Assembly: GCA_963575645.1 (NCBI GenBank)
Contig: OY754475.1
Location: forward strand, 6,572,001 to 6,636,000
From: Xanthostigma xanthostigma
Taxonomy: Eukaryota > Arthropoda > Insecta > Raphidioptera > Raphidiidae
Direction of reading: 5' to 3'
DNA: 64,000 nt
In this document: positions 55,684-64,000 of the stretch, in pieces
Position numbering within the stretch: position 1 is the first letter of the stretch
Layout: each line of letters starts with the position of its first letter
Program-made: the position numbers and the translations under genes
Notes under the pieces: generated by a model
What the model saw: only the letters and a program-made list of their open reading frames with translations
The model's database searches: none
What the model was told of the DNA's origin: nothing

Positions 55684-56205
55684 CCAATAAGCTCGACTTC
55701 AATTCCAATTAAACGAAATTTGATCCGGTTACCAATAAATGAAGGTGTAACAAAAAAGAAACAGATGACGAACGGTCAGTTAATACCTGCAACTGTTTCT
55801 TGTAGTATAACAACTGCCGTACGAATTTTGTTTTTAAATTCATCATTTCATTATTGTCTGGCCTTTCAATAATCAATTGCCATGTCTCCCAATAAGCTCG
55901 ATTTCAATTCCAATTAAACGAAATTTGATCCGGTTACCAATAAATGAAGGTGCAACAAAGAAGAAACAGATGACGAGCGGTCAGTTAATACTTGCAACTG
56001 TTTCTTGTATAATAACTGCCGTACGAATTTTGTTTTTCAATTTATCATTTCATTATTGCCTGGCCTTTCAATAATCAATTTCAATTAAATCAAATTACAA
56101 CAATTAACCCGGTTAACATCTCTATTAAGAACCATTCTGGAACGCGTAACAAAAAGAAACAGATGACGAACGGTCAATCAATACTATCAATTGTTTTAGT
56201 AATTA
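55684..56205. repeat. Tandem repeat, two full units of 205 bp and one diverged
   Basis: CCAATAAGCTCGAYTTCAAT starts at 55684 and 55889. Units share AAATTTGATCCGGTTACCAA, AACAGATGACG and CCGTACGAATTTTGTTTTT. A third, diverged unit from about 56077 keeps GAAACAGATGACGAACGGTC. Frames run through both full units because of the repeat, not because of coding. Confidence 0.85.
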
Positions 56206-56649
56206 GTTAAATTGGCGTTCGCCAGGGGAGGAGGCTGAGTGATGACTAAATGTCAACAGCAGACTGATATATAACGTATAGGGCTATCGTTCAGACTTCG
56301 CACCCCCCGGCGTTCCACCCCAAACAGTCCCCTTGCAAGTTAATATGGGGTTGTTATTCATTTTGATAGACAGATATTAACAGGCGGCTGTTTTTTAAAA
56401 CTTGATTATAATTACCTAGACTATTTGTTAATGTTTCCGGTGCATTTTATTAAGAGCTAATAAATTTGATTGGTCATCAGGGTATATTTTGTTTTAACTT
56501 TATTTTTTATTGGATTTGTTTATGATTTAAACTCCATTAAAATATTAAAAATATTGTAAATATTGGAAAGAAATTAAGAGAAGTTTTCTCAAACCGATTA
56601 AAAAAATATTTTTGTGAGCACGTAAAAATTCAATTATTTAAAAAATAGT
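56206..56649. other. Unassigned interval
   Basis: No feature recognised. Confidence 0.4.
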
Positions 56650-56770
56650 ATATTGTGCGACTAGTGAGAGAAGGAGAAAATTCCACGAGCGTGTTTGCCG
56701 CACGAGCGTAGCGAGTGCGTTAACACGCGAGTGGAATACTCTCCTTCGATCAATGGTCGCACATAATATT
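56650..56770. repeat. Palindromic MITE
   Basis: ATTGTGCGACTAGTGAGAGA / the complement of ATTATGTGCGACCATTGATC form outer arms. CACGAGCGTGT and ACACGCGAGTG form inner arms around a GAGCGTAGCGAGTGCG core. Confidence 0.6.
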
Positions 56771-56771
56771 T

Positions 56772-57088
56772 TATTCAACTAGCACGAGTAATATGTAATC
56801 GGGGCCCTGATAAAAGAGGGAGAAATAATAAATCACTTCATTGATTGACGTACCCACCACCCTCGATGCACACAAGATGGCCCTGAATTTGGCTGAATTA
56901 CGATGCTGTTTTCATATATACAAATCGCTACCGCGTTCCTATTGGTCCAGAAACTGTGCAGTAATATATTACAGTACAGTTTCGGTTCATTATTCGCACT
57001 CAACGCGTCAACATGAAGTAATTTATTATTTCTCCCGAATTTAGCAGGACCCCGAAATTATATATTACTCACGCGTGTTGAATAAAGA
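56772..57088. repeat. Foldback element adjoining the previous palindrome
   Basis: TTATTCAACTAGCACGAGTA followed by CGGGGCCCTG is matched in reverse by CAGGACCCCG and TACTCACGCGTGTTGAATAA. GAAATAATAAATCACTTCA / TGAAGTAATTTATTATTTC adds an inner pair. Both palindromes share the joint at 56771. Confidence 0.65.
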
Positions 57089-57981
57089 TATTTGCGCCAT
57101 TTTGATAGTGATTTTTTTAAAATATTCATATTTTCTATAAATTATGTCACAAGGGAATAGTTAAATTTATGTCTGAATAATAAAAATGAACAAACAAGTA
57201 TATAAAACATTATTTCCATACCTAAGAGCTAGTAAATAGGCTTTCATTTTGTTCCATTTTCCTACATTGCGCAAGTTTTAAAAATTCATATTTGTTTTGT
57301 ACATACGGCATGTATCATATATCCATATCAAGCAGGCGGAGAAAAAAATCTTTTATCCATTTTGCGTAAAAATACAGGTGATTAATAATGTAACAAACTT
57401 CTTGGGCTACATAGAATAACTTAAAATTAAAGTTTATCTGGACATCCGACCTGAAATGCTTTCTAACAAAATTACAATCAGTTAAACTTTTCACGATGCA
57501 TTTTGAGAGAAATGTTTTCCATGTCCCAATTTACCCCCTGAAATTAGCTCCTCGAATCAAAATTCAACTTTTTATAATTCACGTCTGTATTTAGGTCAAA
57601 TTAAAATTTTTTACGACAAATAGTTGCAGAGAAAATCGCCTGTGACGGACGGACGGAACACTAAAAAAGTATCTAAGTACCGATTTTCTAGCAATTGAGA
57701 ACCATGCTAATTTTTGTGATAAATGGAAAAAATATTGCTAACATTGCATATCAACAATCTCTCAAAATTTCCTTCAAAAATAATTAGACGGAAAATTGAA
57801 AACTATAAAATTCTCTCTTTGTAGTCTTATTAAAAGAGTCTTTTAAGACACACGTCCAAATTATTTTTTTGCATTATTTTTTATCAATCGTAGGTACTTG
57901 TTACACATCCTCTGTATTATAGCACGAAATATTCATGTTTAATGCACCATTTTTATAATGCACCTATTATAAATATTTTAA
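57089..57981. other. Unassigned AT-rich interval
   Basis: No feature recognised. Confidence 0.45.
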
Positions 57982-58024
57982 TTTTAAAACATCTGAATAA
58001 TAAGTACATTCAGATGTTTTAAAA
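57982..58024. repeat. Perfect 17-bp hairpin with 9-nt loop
   Basis: TTTTAAAACATCTGAAT (57982-57998) is exactly complementary to 58008-58024. Could be a decayed palindromic MITE. Confidence 0.7.
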
Positions 58025-58724
58025 TGAATAAAAAGTATACCTAGTTATTCAAATGTGTTCCAATGCGGTGTGAAAACTAAATTAATAATTATTTAGATTA
58101 TTATTCCATCCACCATTTTGTTATTTGTATTGTTGCGTGTTTAAAACCCAATTTAACTTTACTAAATCTAAGTTTATTAAATATGTTATATTATTAGGAT
58201 TTAAAAAATAGATTTTAAAATTATAAAAATTAGTGGTACCAAACCGGCGCTAACCGTAGCGGCGGACGCTTTGGAACTACTGCTTGCTGACATTACTGCA
58301 AAACAACAAAGATTAGTGATAACAATAACATGTCGACGATGTTCATCTATTTACAGAACCCAAAATGACAATTGAAGATCTCAAAATGATTTTAACCTTA
58401 AAAAATCAAATAACACCTGAACTATTTTTCTTCTTCTATTTACGAAAAATGTCATTTTCGTTGTTCGTGCCTAAATCAGTTTCCAAAAGCTCAGTAGCTT
58501 TTGGACTATTAATAAGTATTTTTCAGTGTCAAGGAAGGTTCTGCTGAAAGAAGAAATTGTAAATTTACTTATTCATGAGTTAAGTTCAAGCAAAAATTAT
58601 AAACATTGCAGCTTAAAAAATATCATCATGCAATAATGAAAGCAAAACATAATACAGCTAGAATACTACTTAAAGCGAACAGTGAAAATATGCACATTCT
58701 ATCCTATCTATTATTTCATGCTAT
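58025..58724. other. Unassigned interval upstream of the helicase relic
   Basis: May hold more of the decayed autonomous Helitron, but no motif can be read with confidence. An ATG frame at 58365-58547 is unrecognised. Confidence 0.4.
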
Positions 58725-58727
58725 GTT

Positions 58728-58925
58728 TCGATGAAATTTCCATTAACAACTATAAACAAAGCCCAGGGGCAAGCACTTAAGATAGCTGACATTCGTTTAG
58801 AAAAATCATGTTTTTCGCACGGCTTGCTCACGTGTGTCGAATCCCCAAAATCTTTATGTTTTTGCAAAAGATGGTACAACACAAGAAACATTGTTTATAG
58901 AGGACCGTCTTGCTCGAATTTATGA
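58728..58925 (+). pseudogene. Helitron helicase C-terminal relic
   Basis: Reads PLTTINKAQGQALKIADIRL then EKSCFSHG. These are the K-A-Q-G-Q-T-L motif and the C-F-S-H-G-Q block of Pif1-like Helitron helicases. A deletion of about 14 bp shifts the frame inside the Q-L-Y-V-A block. After it the text continues as CSRVSNPQNLYVFAKDGTT and, in another frame, RNIVYRGPS. At least two frame breaks; only the last ~70 residues survive. It lies just upstream of a Helitron 3' terminus, as expected in an autonomous element. Confidence 0.8.
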
Positions 58926-58996
58926 ATTTTTTAATGAGTTTTATCAATATTGTACACCCTGATTCCACGCGGCCGAAGTGTCGGGTAAAAGCTAGT
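58926..58996 (+). mobile_element. 3' terminus of an autonomous Helitron
   Basis: A short 3' UTR follows the helicase relic, then CCACGCGGCCGAAGTGTCGG and GTAAAAGCTAGTT. A CTAGT end after a GC-rich segment marks the element's terminus. The same UTR text (GAATTTATKAATTTTTTAAT) is found inverted by the relic at 41235. Confidence 0.7.
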
Positions 58997-60108
58997 TAAT
59001 AATATAAGTCATAAAAAATTAAATCTAATATTCAATATGGTGTCTAAATCTTCATTATTTTGACGTTTGTGTGTGAATTTCTATATTTTCGGGCGTTTGT
59101 ACAGTTTTTCATGAAAAATAGTATGTTTCAAAGGGGAATTACTTTTTCAACTGTCCTATAGCATTGGACAGTTTCGTGCGTTTCAAAATTTGTCAATATC
59201 GCTGTGGCCCATCAAAGGATATTTTACTAAAGCAAATTACGAAGCGCGTGTAAATAAAGGCCGCTGCTGTTGTTGAACTTAATGTCGCCTAGTAATATAT
59301 GACAGTACGCACTAGATATCTACTGTTACAATATTCTAAGTTGTGTAAAATGTGGGACCCGTTCGTTTTCTGAATATCGGGTAATAATAGATTTGTAAAC
59401 TTTCAGATAATTACACGACTCTCGGACAATTGGTTTTCACAACTTGTTAATGACGATCGTCGATACCAACAAAATAATGCTTAACATTTATTCGCAAACT
59501 TCTGAAACACAAAACAAGACACTCCATTGTTATCGATAACAATAATAGACACAAATGTCATCGTTATCAATATCGCCGTAACAACTTGAGTCCTTAGTTT
59601 TCATACAAACAAGAATATTCCAGCAAGTAACTATTACGATTGTTGATGTGTGTTTCTTTTTTTATAAAAAAAAGTGCTTATTGAAAGTTTCAAGTTATTT
59701 GACACACAAACAAGCTATTATATTCGTACTTGTGTTAACAAAAGCTTTCAGAAAGCTTCGCATATCCAACTATTCACACATTTCGTTATATGTAAGCAAA
59801 ACACATAAAATTTTTATTGCATGTTACAGTTGAAGTTCTCAATAGTTATGTAAAAGGACAGGTTTTGAAAATGTTTTACGACCGCTGTGAAATAAATTCA
59901 GACAATAACAAATATTACAATGTCAACAATTAACATAATATCTAGGTATGTGCAAAAATAACAATTTTGCCACCTTTTAAAACACTCCAATTTTATTATT
60001 GGATGTATATTTCGAGAGCTACACTCCATCGTCAGTAAAAACGAAACTAGACTTTTATTTAAATTGGGGAGTTACATTAACAGAAAACAAACTTTTGTAA
60101 CATTATTA
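58997..60108. other. Unassigned AT-rich interval
   Basis: No feature recognised. A TTATCGATAACAA palindrome lies near 59529. Confidence 0.4.
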
Positions 60109-60178
60109 TTCAATAAATAAAATTATCGACCAATTTTCAGACAATTCTGAAAATTGGTCGATAATATTATTCATTGAA
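60109..60178. repeat. Palindromic MITE D, copy 2 (shortened)
   Basis: TTCAATAAATAAAATTATCG against CGATAATATTATTCATTGAA, with CCAATTTTCAG / CTGAAAATTGG inside. It lacks the central AATTAAT segment of the copy at 29852. The same AGTTCTAATCAGATGTTAAT flank follows. Confidence 0.8.
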
Positions 60179-60229
60179 GAGTTCTAATCAGATGTTAATC
60201 AAAGATTTGAATTATTATTATTATTTTCA

Positions 60230-60412
60230 ACATATTTATTAACGTAAGTTTGTAACATGAATACCTATTATTTAATTCAATACATTTATAGTTTAAGTTT
60301 TTTAACATGAACACTACTTCCTAGTTCATACGCTCCGCTACCATCTTGCCTCTGTTTCTCCTACATGACCACCAGAGTACACCAGTGGCGTCGTGGCTTT
60401 TTAAGACGTGGT
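60230..60412 (-). repeat. Inverted 180-bp repeat, left member
   Basis: Complement of 63788-63970. Shared blocks include AACATGAACACTACTTCCTA, GTTCATACGCTCCGCT, ACCACCAGAGTACACCAGTG and TTTTTAAGACGTGGTGTTAC. The pair encloses about 3.4 kb. Confidence 0.8.
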
Positions 60413-60507
60413 GTTACACTTTGACATTTTTTTCGGGACGGAGTGATGGTAAAAAAAGACGACTATATGACAAAAGATGCGCGTTACACAAAAATCTTTA
60501 TAACTCA

Positions 60508-60729
60508 GTAGCGGCCCGAATTTGTAGATTGTCGTCGACTTACATTCCAAAATTGGTCTCCACGAAAAGTGCTTTTATTTCAACGCGATGATAAATAGCT
60601 GCCTACGTCTATCCTGAAGGTCCATTCTAAATACTGGTGAAAAAAAAATTGAAATCGGATGATTAGTTTCAGAGATTACCTCCTAAATCCAAACTTGCAA
60701 ACTTTACCTCTTTATAATATTAGTATAGA
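60508..60729 (-). mobile_element. Helitron, family 1, minus strand
   Basis: Read on the minus strand it starts TCTATACTAATATTATAAAG at 60729 and follows the whole consensus to CAATCTACAAATTCGGGCCG, stopping at the edge of the 3' hairpin near 60508. Confidence 0.85.
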
Positions 60730-61784
60730 TAAGCCACTGAGATTTCGTTTAAAGCTGCGTCAATGAATCAACACCCAGCATTGACACAGCCGGATATTGC
60801 ATAAGAAACGCCTCTTTCAAATATGTCGTCTGGATTACTCAACTGTCATGATCGTTTTGTGTAACTAAATCGTTCGTTTGTTTTTATATGCCCTTTTCCC
60901 TATAAACAAGGAACTCTATGCAACGTTCTTTTGTTGGACTTCAATTGTTTTCGCCAGGTAGCTATAATTTAACAGGTTGAAAATACACGGGTTCTATGTA
61001 AATTATATTCCTAAATAAACAAATGCAACGTCATTTTCAAGCTTATAATAATTAGCATAAAAATTAACTGACAATTTTTAATATACTAAGTGCTTTTTTA
61101 AATAAATACAATGTTTGTTGACAAACTGGAATTTAAAATATGGTTATAAAAACATTTCGCAAAACTGAATCAAATAAAAACAAAACAAAGTACCTAACGT
61201 AAGCTCACGTCAATTAAAAAAAACTAATCATCCATTCGACAAATATGTAGGTTTAGAAAAAATACTTTGTTTGTTACCAGAAAATGTCTTTGACATAAAA
61301 ATATTTGCCGTTTCCCGTTTCACATAAAAGACAAATACTGATCTACTTTCGAGGTTTCTGCGAGTCGCTGTATTTCTGTAATATTTTATAAGCAAACGCC
61401 TACAGGGCCCCCTCACAATGTGCACATTGCACGAACAAATATGTACATAATTAAGGTCAAATAACACAATTACTTTGCTTCGGAGAGAACACAACACGCA
61501 TTAAAACGGGATAAAATATACTGCCACTCGACTCTTGACAATTAGCAAATAAAATGTTTCGCAGTGAAAACAGCGATATTTTTTTACGTTCACAATATAG
61601 GAATTCTTGTGATCGTGTAAAAATGACTTCAAAAAAGTAGATTTTAAATTTATATTCTCTGTAGACGCGCCTAGTCCAAACCACTGCTCAAATTTTGTTA
61701 AAGATTCTCAATCGTTTGTAAGCAAACCCTCTTAAATAAAAAAAACGTTTTTGAAATTTTAATTCCTTAACTGCCATTTCATAG
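60730..61784. other. Unassigned AT-rich interval
   Basis: No feature recognised; minus-strand frames at 61228-61684 are unrecognised. Confidence 0.45.
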
Positions 61785-61792
61785 ATCTATAC

Positions 61793-62078
61793 CAGGGGAG
61801 GGCAAATCTTTTGATCGTCGGGTCACATTGCGGATGAAAATTTGACCGTGGGCCAAACAAATTCTTTTTTTAAATTTTAAGTATAGTTTTTTTGAAACAA
61901 AAATTTCAAGTTCTTAAACACTATTTACTATTTTTCTAAAATTCTTTTTATGCGCCAATTTATATTGACAAACAGTAATTTTTTGCTTTTAATAACCATT
62001 TATAAAATGCTTCGCGGGCCGGAAAAAAATCTACTGCGGGCCGGATCCGGTCCGCGGGCCGCCATTTGCCCAGGCCTG
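61793..62078. mobile_element. hAT MITE at the 5' tip of a Helitron
   Basis: Left CAGGGGAGGGCAAATCTTTT, right (minus strand) CAGGCCTGGGCAAATGGCGG. The 8-bp duplication ATCTATAC stands at 61785-61792 and 62079-62086. The GGGCAAA terminus with GCGGGCCGG-rich ends is a familiar hAT non-autonomous type. No transposase. Confidence 0.9.
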
Positions 62079-62079
62079 A

Positions 62080-62320
62080 TCTATACTAATATCATAAAGA
62101 GGTAAAGTTTGTAGGTTTGGATGTAGGAGGTAATTCTCTGAAACTACTCATCCGATTTCAAAAATGTTTTCATCAATATTTAGAATTCAGGATAGACATA
62201 GGCTATATATTATCGCGTTAAAATCAAAGCGTTTTTCATGGAGATCAATTTTGCAACGTAAGTCGACGAAAAAACGGTGGCAATCTACAAATTCGGTCGA
62301 AGCCGAACCGGGCCGCTAAT
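62080..62320 (+). mobile_element. Helitron, family 1, near full length
   Basis: TCTATACTAATATCATAAAG to CGAAGCCGAACCGGGCCGCT-AAT, about 240 bp. It is the reference copy in this window. The terminus has CTAAT in place of CTAGT. Its first seven bases belong to the target duplication of the adjacent hAT, so the hAT landed inside the Helitron's 5' tip. Confidence 0.85.
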
Positions 62321-62637
62321 CTATTACAAACACCGTTCCAATACATTTTGTAACAAAGAAATGGGTCCAGTTCGATAACACTATGCACCCAAATTTTGAA
62401 ATTTTTTTTTTTAAGTCATAGAAAACGCTAAATTTTGACGTTCAAAAAAAAAAACTTTGCGGATTATTCACAAATTTCCTCAAAAATACGTGAAAAAAAT
62501 GGAACTACTTTTCGTCTTTCACTGTCATTTTTTGAATCTAACCAATCAAAAATCACAAATACACGTCATAGCAACTGGTGTAGAATTATTGTATAACTAT
62601 CTCACTTTGTATGCAGCTTTCGATCGTGTTATGGAAG
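62321..62637. other. Unassigned interval
   Basis: An ATG frame begins at 62457 and runs to 62696; no recognised protein, and its second half lies in the inverted-repeat element that follows. Confidence 0.4.
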
Positions 62638-62848
62638 CAGGGTCGTATTTAGATTCGCATACCCGTTTATCGTTCACCCCGGAATTGTTTTTTTAAAAAC
62701 TCAACATTTGCCCCTTCCCGTTTCACTGCGAGACAATTCGCATACCCCTTTATCAAAAAAGCGGTGATTTTCAATCTTCATAAAAATGTGAGTTTTAAAT
62801 TTAAAATTCGTTTTAAAAATTAAAATTTCCAAATACGACTCTGCCCTG
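62638..62848. repeat. Possible MITE with CAGGGTCGTATTT ends
   Basis: Left CAGGGTCGTATTTAGA; right, minus strand, CAGGGCAGAGTCGTATTTGG. CGCATACCCSTTTATC occurs twice inside. No target duplication is seen. Confidence 0.4.
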
Positions 62849-63542
62849 AACGTTCAATTGTATTTCATTCCAACCAATTGATATTTCTATCTTTGTTTAT
62901 CATAGATACAGGTATATATAACTTTCTCTTTTCTTATCACTATATGAGACAAGATAGCGATCGCTATAGTAAATAATATACTCTAAATCAACTTACTATA
63001 CCATATTTATTTTTTTTAAATTAATTTATAAAAATTAATTTTCCGCACTTAAAATGACCAATAAAGCTGTTATATGTTATATAAAACAATAATTGTGAAT
63101 TTCCAGTGGATATTTTGCATAGCAAGTTATCGTACTCTTACCTAAAGAAATAATTTCTTCAAAAGAATTGTTACAAAACTTAAACCTTGTTATGTGTTGT
63201 AAATGTGCGATTTTATATTTTCTGACAGATGCAAAAATGTAACAATTTCTTAAATTAAATATAATGTATCAAAGTGCTTAAAGTTATGAATTTATACTAA
63301 TGTAGAAATGAACAGCTCTGTTTTGACTTTAAAATTAACCTTGTTTACTGACGCCCTGCCGTCGACTATGCGCATTGATTTTAATGTGAAATTTAAACCG
63401 CCCAGCAAAACTCGAAACAATATTATTGTCCTTGCAAACTAACTACAATCGTCGAAACAAATCGTTTGTTCGCTTATAGTTCTAACATACACAATTGATT
63501 TTTATCATCATTTCGAGAATTTACCGAAAAGTTTATGTATGT
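62849..63542. other. Unassigned AT-rich interval
   Basis: No feature recognised. Confidence 0.4.
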
Positions 63543-63700
63543 ACTAGAGCGGTCCGTCCCGGTTTCACCCGGGTGCAAAAGAACGATTGAGTACGCACGT
63601 TGATCTTAGTTTACCGAGATGAATGTTGTGTCCAAATTTCATGATGATCGCAGTTACCGTCCAAAAGTTTTTGTCGGACGGACAAAAATTGATTTACATA
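63543..63700 (-). mobile_element. Helitron, family 2, 3' fragment, minus strand
   Basis: ACTAGAGCGGTCCGTCCCGG, then TTTCACCCGGGTGCAAAAGA, GATGAATGTTGTGTCCAAAT and TTGTCGGACGGACAAA: the complement of the family-2 3' half. The 5' half is absent. Confidence 0.8.
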
Positions 63701-63787
63701 TAGAATATCTTTTATTTAACTAGCCTTGCAGCATAGAATAATTTATAATACAATTAAAATAATAGATAATACATTTATATTAAATTT

Positions 63788-64000
63788 TGTAACACCACGT
63801 CTTAAAAAGCCACGCCGCCACTGGTGTACTCTGGTGGTCATGTGGAAAAACAGAGGCAAGTTGGCAGCGGAGCGTATGAACTAGGAAGTAGTGTTCATGT
63901 TAAAAAAAACTTAAATTAATAAATATGTTGAATTAAATAATATTCATGTTACAAACTTACGTTAATAAATATCTGAATTAAATAATATTCATGTTACAAA
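63788..64000 (+). repeat. Inverted 180-bp repeat, right member, with a short tandem duplication at the window edge
   Basis: Complement of 60230-60412. After it, a segment with TGAATTAAATAATATTCATG is repeated at about 63930 and 63972. The element continues beyond the window. Confidence 0.75.

Noticed and set aside
55585-56074. Two similar open frames that could look like a gene duplication
   Set aside because: They are the two units of the 205-bp tandem repeat read in the same frame; nothing suggests coding selection.

Overview
This looks like about 64 kb of intergenic (or very large intronic) nuclear DNA from an insect. No intact host protein-coding gene is visible. The sequence is clearly AT-rich (judged by eye, not computed), carries no bacterial gene organisation, and is built almost entirely of degraded eukaryotic transposable elements. 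Several features fit a moth or butterfly best: Helitrons starting TCTATACTAAT and ending CCGCTAGT, a tRNA-derived SINE with a (TTA)n tail, and LINE 3' ends with (TATC)n or (AATCT)n tails. The order Lepidoptera is an inference; another insect cannot be excluded.

Layout. 0.1-2.1 kb: a SINE split by a hAT transposon, which is itself probably split by another. 2.8-5.0 kb: a palindrome-ended repeat and a dispersed repeat split by a mariner relic. 5.5-9.4 kb: a foldback, a hAT MITE with a perfect 8-bp target duplication, Helitron pieces and two SINEs. 10-14.4 kb: dispersed repeats, a Helitron with a triplicated end and a 0.5-kb MITE. 15.5-17.7 kb: a LINE relic and one Helitron broken by both a mariner-type element and a PIF/Harbinger element. 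18-26.5 kb: LINE tail, foldbacks, a cluster of three ~150-bp palindromes and a tandem array of hairpin units. 27-34.5 kb: minisatellite-like arrays, MITEs and a Helitron. 34.7-36.5 kb: a possible host exon, a Helitron and two LINE 3' ends. 38-43.6 kb: an 83-bp perfect palindrome, a Helitron carrying a tRNA-Lys-like block, a Helitron helicase relic split by a hAT, a LINE relic and a hAT MITE. 44-48.9 kb: nested MITEs and Helitron fragments. 50-57 kb: second copies of repeats seen earlier. 58-64 kb: a second Helitron helicase relic with its 3' terminus, a hAT inserted at a Helitron tip, and a 180-bp inverted pair bounding 3.7 kb.

The coding pieces that can be recognised are all fossil transposon proteins: two mariner-type transposases, one Harbinger transposase N-terminus, two Helitron helicase C-termini and at least five LINE reverse-transcriptase C-termini. 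None is intact. The nested insertions with exact target duplications (8 bp for hAT, TA for mariner, TWA for Harbinger) give a readable order of insertion. Items of most interest are the palindrome cluster at 21.7-22.6 kb, the tandem hairpin array at 24.6-25.2 kb, the nested Helitron at 15.8-17.7 kb, the tRNA-like module inside a Helitron at 40.4 kb, and a GC3-rich open frame at 34.7-35.0 kb that could be a host exon.
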